From Proteromonas lacertae (Eukaryota; Sar; Bigyra; Opalinata; Proteromonadidae), in assembly GCA_002245135.1 (NCBI GenBank), contig NGBS01000001.1:310001-374000 (forward strand): a stretch of 64,000 nt of DNA, written 5' to 3'. The notes beneath the pieces were generated by a model. That model ran no database searches. It had not been told where the DNA came from and saw nothing but the letters and a program-made list of their open reading frames with translations. The position numbers were made by a program, and so were the translations under genes. How positions within the stretch are numbered: the first letter of the stretch is position 1; the number at the start of each line of letters is the position of its first letter. Positions 58,584-64,000 of the stretch are shown here, piece by piece.

Positions 58584-60747
58584 ATGAATTTGAACAAAAA
58601 AATTATCACTTTTCTCGACGAAAAGCCAGAGAATACCAAACAAAATGTGAAACATGAAAATGTATGGTCATTTTAATTCTCATTATTAATAGTTAGATGT
58701 AATTAGAAAAGAATTACCTGTTTATCAGTATAGAACTGAAATTGTAACATCATTAAAACATGGAAGAGTACTTATTATCGTTGGTGAAACTGGTAGTGGA
58801 AAGACAACACAAATTCCTCAATATTTATATGAATCTAAATGCAACGGGTATTATTTCAATTATTTAGTTTATTAGAAATCATCAAATAGGAATTACACAA
58901 CCAAGAAGAGTTGCAGCAATAACAGTAGCAAAAAGAGTGTGTGATGAAATGAAATGCAAACTAGGAAGTACTGTCGGTTATTCAGTACGTTTTGATGATA
59001 CATGTACAAACAAAACAAAACTCAAGTTTGTAACTGATGGTATGCTAATGAGAGAAGCTATGTTAGATCCATTATTATCAAAATACTCAATCATTATAAT
59101 CGATGAAGCACATGAAAGAACACTTCAAACAGATATACTATTAGGAATATTGAAACAATTATTAAAGAAAAGATTAGAATTAAAAGTAATAATAATGTCT
59201 GCAACTTTACAAAGTGAATTATTTCGTTCATTTTTTGAAGATTTTAATCCGAAAATCTTAAACATCAAAGGAAGAACATTTCCAGTGGATGTGTATTATA
59301 CTTATCAACCTGAACCTGATTATTTAGAAGCTACACTCTCTACTATTTACCAATTACATACAGATTGTCCACCTGGTGATATCTTAGTGTTTTTAACTGG
59401 TCAAGAAGAGATTCAATCATTATATAATATATTAGAAAAAAGACAAACATTAAAATCAAAATGTGGTTTAGAAATGATGCCTTTGATGATATTTGCTGCT
59501 TTACCACAAGATCAACAGTTATTAATATTTAATCCACCTCCTGAAGGTAAAAGGAAGATTATTCTATCAACCAATATATCAGAAAGCTCAATTACTATTA
59601 ATGGAATTAGATATGTGATTGATCCTGGATTTGTTAAAGTATATATATAAATAAAATACTTATTGTTTATATTATCAATAGATTAGAGGCTTTCATAGTC
59701 AAACAGGTGTTGATTGTTTGTTAGTATTACCTGTCTCAAAAGCTCAAGCTTGGCAACGAGCTGGAAGAGCTGGAAGAGAAGCACCAGGACAATGTTATAG
59801 ATTATTCACAGAAGAATCATTTTTAGAATTGCGAGATAATCCATTACCTGAAATAAAGAGATGTAATATGTGTACTGTTATATTACAATTAAAAACAATG
59901 AAAATTTCAAACATATTTGAATTTCCATTTATTGAACCACCATCTAAAGACACTTTGACTAAATCATTTGAGATATTATATTTATTATTAGCATTAGATT
60001 CAAAAGGAGAAATCACTGAATTGGGTAAAAGAATCGCATATTTCCCATTAGATCCAATTTATAGTAACATGTTAATAAAATCTGTAGATTTTCACTGTTT
60101 AGAAGATATTTTGGATTTAATATCATTATTATCAGTTGATACTATTTTTTATACACCCAAAGGTAAAGAGCAACAAGTAATGAATGCGAGAAAACAGTTT
60201 TATGCTGCAGAAGGTGATCATATTACTTTACTAAATGTTTATAAGAATTACAAAGCTGTAAAAGGTGATAAAGAATGGTGTAAAAATCATTTTATTAATA
60301 TCAGAGCGATGTATACAGCTGATAAAATCAGGCAACAACTTGTAGAATATTGTGAAAGTCAGAAATATACTTTTGAAACATGTAATGGGAATATTGAAAT
60401 AATATTAAAATGTTTAACATCAGCTGGTTATTTGAAGTTAGCTCAAAAAGTTGATTCTACAGCTGGTAAGAATGTAATTGGATCAAGATGTCAATATCGT
60501 ACATTACATAGACATCAATTAGCATCTATTCATCCCACTAGTACTTTATTTGGAGTTAATCCACAACCAGATTATGTAATTTACAATATATCTTTTTTTC
60601 TACAATTCTATTTATTTATATGCTTTAATCGTTGATTTTTTTTACGAATTAGTATTTACTTCAAAGAATTATCTTCGTTGTGTTTCTTCAATCTCTAAAG
60701 AGTGGATTGTTGATTTAACTCCACCAATTTTCCAAAATTTGAAATAG
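58584..60747 (+). CDS. DHX33: DEAH-box RNA helicase, DHX33-like
   Basis: The order of motifs is GETGSGKTTQIPQYLY (I), TQPRRVAAITVAKRV (Ia), TDGMLMREAM, IDEAHERT (DEAH, II), MSATL (III), FLTGQEEI, STNISESSITI (V) and QAWQRAGRAGRE (VI), then the winged-helix, ratchet and OB-fold parts (KDWC-like KEWCKNHFINIRAM). The N-terminus is short and the sequence is closest to DHX33, a nucleolar/translation factor, rather than DHX35 or the Prp helicases. The second intron (28 nt) joins YESKCNG to NHQIGITQPRR. The last exon is reached through an ATATC...AC intron: VIYN joins ELVFTSKNYLRC, exactly as in DHX33. Confidence 0.8.
60588..60645 (+). other. U12-type AT-AC intron in the DHX33 gene
   Basis: It starts ATATCTTTTTTTC and ends TTTTTTTTAC, with a TGCTTTAAT branch-like site 17 nt before the end. 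It is phase 0 between VIYN and ELVFTSKN. The flanking protein sequence is contiguous in this helicase family, so both ends are fixed to the base. No GT-AG choice keeps ELVFTSKN. Confidence 0.75.
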
Positions 60748-60871
60748 AATATCTCTATTTTTGTTGTTATTTATATATTTTTATTGATTTTGTTATGAAT
60801 GTAGATTTTTGTTAATTTTAAAAAATAGAGTAGTTACACTTTCATCAAAATTTTTATTTTTTTTTGAAGTT

Positions 60872-63800
60872 ATGAGAATTTGGCTTTATGCGGTTTCCGT
60901 TGTTATATTACTACTTGGTATGTGTATTGCAGACATGAAAGACAATGTCGTTTTAAAAGAACAACTCTGTCCATCAAAATCAATGGTATAATATGAAAGT
61001 TATAGCATAACATAGGGTGCAGAGAATACATTATTTTCTGCAATGAACGAAGGTATAGCGAATGATCAGTGCCTTAATGATCTTGAGAATAATATTTTCT
61101 ATCAAAGCATAGTATTTGATAAAAATCTACCTGGATTTATGGATATTATAAGTAATGTCATAGATAATAAAAGTGCTTTTCCGATGAAACAAGCAATGGT
61201 ATAAAGATTACTTCTATTGTCATAGAGTTTTGTGTCAGTAGCTATTGCTATGATAATAATTTTAGTTCTAACTTTGATTATTATTCCAATAATATGGTGT
61301 TGTAGTTGTTGCTGTTTAAAAGGAGGTGAAAATGAATCATCTCAAACTGATTTTAAATCCAATTCACAAGTGAATAGTACAATTGAATTACCAACTGTTG
61401 CTACACAAGATGACAGTAATTATGTAGGTGATGGAAATGAGAGTAGAACTCCAGCATTTACAAAGAGAGGAAAAGGTAAAAATAATAACAAAAAAAGTGG
61501 TGAAAGTATTGATGATGATTGTTGTGCTTGGTGTTGCTGTTGTTGTGGAAGGATATGTGGTATTATATGTGGATTTATGGGATTAATATTATCTATTATT
61601 TCACTCTTTTTTGCCATATTTGCTTGTGCAAATGTATATATTATGAATATTTATCAATTAGGGAGCTTTTAGTGGATTTCCAGATAAAATTGGTGAAGTA
61701 ACTGAAGTATTTGATAGTGCTTCAGATTGGGCAAGAAATACCCTTCAAATAGTGAAAGGTCCAATTGTAGATGATCTTATATTAAAAGATGGAATAAAGA
61801 CAATTGATAAGTTTCAAAATATATGTATAATATTCTTTAAAGTTTTATTTTATATAGTTTTTGATTCACTTAATACTGATTTATTAGTAGATGATTTGAA
61901 GAGTATATTTATTGCTATTGCTATTGTTATATTTATAGCTGTTAATGTAACACTTCATAAACTACCAACAGGTGAAGAATTACGTTATAATGTTGATGGA
62001 ATAAATAAAGCAATGGATATATTTCCCAAGAAAGAAGAGAATGATAAAAACTTTAATGATTTTAGTAATAGTATAAATACACTAACAGGTTCATTGGACA
62101 GTACAATTACAGTGTTTCAAAATACAATAGATAAATCACAGTTAATCAATATAGATGGTTTTAGTAATGATGATGCAAATCAGCTTGATGAATCAGTTAC
62201 TTCAATTTGGTATAGTGATTATGATGGCATTGATAAATTACTTACAACTGCAACAAGTGCTGATTGGAAAACAGTTAAAGATTCAACATCAGTATATAAT
62301 CATCATTTTATTTGTCTATATAGTGTGAAAGTACTGAATGTCAATCATCAATTGAAATAGTAATTAATGATTTAGATGAATTTCGAAAAATGGAAATTAA
62401 AAATATCACTTTAATAACAGATCAATTAATACCCAATATTAATAATTATATTACATCACTTGATGGATTTACTACAGGTGCAGAATCAATCTTTACAAAA
62501 TTGCATAATTCGATTAATAATTTGAAATTATCATCATTTACTGAAAGTGTATAAATAATTAATTATAATTTATTAATAGCTTCACGCAGTGAATACTACA
62601 GTAATAGAATTTGATGTTAATCCATTAACTAATACGGTAGATGTAATAAAGAATGCAACTAATACACTTCCGCCATTAGTGCCATTTGCCAATTTACTGA
62701 ATAATACTTTAGAAGTTGTAGAAGTGGTTAATCTATTAAATAGACAAGTGGATAATATTATGAATATGTCTAAGAATTTGTTAAATGTTTCAACCTTAAT
62801 TGATGCTCTAAATTCTATTGTATTTTTCACTTCTTTTATTATATTGTAAATAGAAAGATGAGACAAACCAAATCACTCAATTAACAGGTTCAATTAAAGA
62901 ATCAAGAGATCAAGTATTGAAGATGGATGAATTTATTCAAAAAGCATCAGATCTCTCTGAAATGAACAAAGCAATTGATACAATTAATAATCAAATAAAT
63001 GAATATAAGAATAATGTTAAAATAATGGATATGATTAAGAATATGGATAATCTTACAACATATTTCAATAATTATATGTTTGAAATTCAAACTGTAAGCG
63101 TTTCCTTTAAAGAGAAACTTCAAACTATTAAAACGTATTATGATGCTAATTCAGGAAATATAAATTTGAATTTTATATCTCAGAAATATGATTCAATTAA
63201 GAATGAAACAGGTGATGCATTATATAATAATTTTAAGAGTTTTAAAGATAAAAATTGTGATAGTGATTGTAAAACAAGAATTGATACATATATTGATCAA
63301 AGTAGCCTAAGTAATGTTGATAATTATAAACAATTAGTTACTCTTATAAAAGATATTAAAAGTGATGAAAAAGTCAAAACACTTGTTTATGATTCTACAA
63401 ACCCTTTTCCATATTCAATTTATAGACAATTAGCTGAAAATGTAAAAACTGAATTACCTAATTATAGTGGTGAATTAAATGAACTTATATCTTTTTTTCT
63501 CACTTTAATACATTTATAATTGTTGTTATTTCTTAATTAATCTTTTACAAGAGTATAAAACAATCAATGAATGATAATGTTCCAAATTTAGATGATATTA
63601 AAACTCCATTAAATGAAGCATCAGATACAATAACTGATTTAAAACCAACCATAGATAATGTAGCTAAAGAATTAGATAATTATGATTTATATACTGGATA
63701 TGTATATTATTGTTTATTAATTAATAGATTAATGATTTGTCTCCAATATATCCAGAAGGATTTTTAGACACTGATAAGTATGATAAGAATAAAAGTATTG

Positions 63801-64000
63801 ATATAAATGTATTATATATCTCTATAGTGTCTGGAAGAATACAAAATATGATTTGGAATCCAATTGTTCCAAAGATATCATCTTTAAATAGTCTCACTTA
63901 CCTTGTTGAAGATTTTGTTGGTCTTCATAACAAGTTTCAGAGTTATATCACTAAGTTTGGTGATATTAATGCTAAAGATAAAGTATTGGAAAAAACAATA
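60872..64000 (+). CDS. Prominin-like pentaspan membrane protein (3' end outside the window)
   Basis: The start MRIWLYAVSVVILLLGMCIA is a signal peptide. A short extracellular segment is followed by TM1 (VAIAMIIILVLTLIIIPI), a Cys-rich cytosolic loop (WCCSCCCLKGG ... CCAWCCCCCGRICG) and TM2 (GFMGLILSIISLFFAIFA). A long, mostly helical extracellular stretch follows with one further hydrophobic segment (FIAIAIVIFIAVNVTL). Cys-rich TM1-TM2 loop and large helical ectodomains are the prominin/CD133 layout; prominins shape membrane protrusions and flagellar membranes. The call rests on layout, not motifs. At least eight introns are present, including one ATATC...AC intron (63487-63548). The gene runs off the window end. 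Confidence 0.5.
63487..63548 (+). other. U12-type AT-AC intron in the prominin-like gene
   Basis: It starts ATATCTTTTTTTC and ends ATCTTTTAC, with a TTTCTTAAT branch-like site 12 nt before the end. Splicing joins SGELNEL to KSIKQSMNDNVP in phase 0. Reading through meets TAA. Confidence 0.65.

Noticed and set aside
1-64000. Transposons, CRISPR arrays, integrated viral genes or phage-type elements
   Set aside because: I saw no transposase, integrase, reverse transcriptase, capsid or regularly spaced repeats; the only dispersed repeat is the pseudokinase/LRR gene family.

Overview
This is a gene-dense, strongly AT-rich eukaryotic nuclear window from what looks like a free-living flagellated protist with a very compact genome. 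Evidence for a eukaryotic nucleus: spliced genes throughout, H2A.Z, a CCT subunit, kinesin-13, a Nup50-like nucleoporin and the GINS subunit Sld5. Evidence for a flagellum: PACRG and kinesin-13. Evidence for a respiring mitochondrion: the branched-chain ketoacid dehydrogenase E1-alpha subunit and two LETM1 genes. The standard code is used, with TAA, TAG and TGA all as stops. I cannot name the lineage.

Gene structure is the most striking property. Ordinary introns are tiny (about 22-60 nt). They nearly always begin GTAT and end (A)ATAG, and several consist almost only of (TA)n. Among them I find a second class that begins ATATC[T/C/A]TTT, carries a CTTAA-type branch site 10-16 nt (once about 20 nt) before the 3' end, and ends AC or AG. 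These look like minor-spliceosome (U12-type) introns. They restore frame in P2X, DHX33, a prominin-like gene, an unnamed gene at 11-12 kb, and (at one shared position) both LETM1 paralogs.

Layout. 0-2.2 kb: broken LRR gene, 3' part of a pseudokinase/LRR family. 2.4-3.8: seven-TM GOST-like receptor. 3.9-7.0: two LETM1 paralogs. 7.1-10.9: large C2/zinc-finger protein. 11.2-13.6: two unnamed genes. 13.8-16.7: calpain-7. 16.9-20.5: LRR relic plus a full pseudokinase/LRR gene. 20.9-22.0: unnamed gene. 22.1-25.5: tandem GT61-like glycosyltransferases. 25.8-28.2: RRP6. 28.4-30.2: SAC1. 30.4-32.3: DUF389 membrane protein. 32.4-33.1: SLD5. 33.2-35.3: Na/Ca exchanger of NCLX/CCX type. 35.5-36.4: PACRG. 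36.6-37.2: H2A.Z. 37.6-38.5: FkbM methyltransferase. 38.6-40.1: ALG1. 40.3-42.4: third pseudokinase/LRR copy, internally deleted. 42.5-43.6: NUP50-like. 43.7-45.4: CCT4. 45.5-46.3: unnamed. 46.6-47.8: fluoride exporter FEX. 48.0-49.5: BTB-BACK protein with an Ig-like tail. 49.7-51.9: P2X receptor with EF-hand tail. 52.1-53.4: BCKDHA. 53.5-54.2: TRAP-gamma-like. 54.3-55.5: bacterial-type D-Ala-D-Ala carboxypeptidase-like protein. 55.6-56.3: MCFSCF-start protein. 56.5-58.5: kinesin-13. 58.6-60.7: DHX33. 60.9-end: prominin-like membrane protein, cut by the window edge.

Most genes are unrelated single-copy housekeeping genes on both strands with short spacers; there is no operon logic. The repetitive element is the pseudokinase/LRR family (three copies plus a relic), all carrying frame breaks. 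Several single-copy genes also show one-nucleotide breaks; I report them as either residual assembly indels or a +1 recoding phenomenon.
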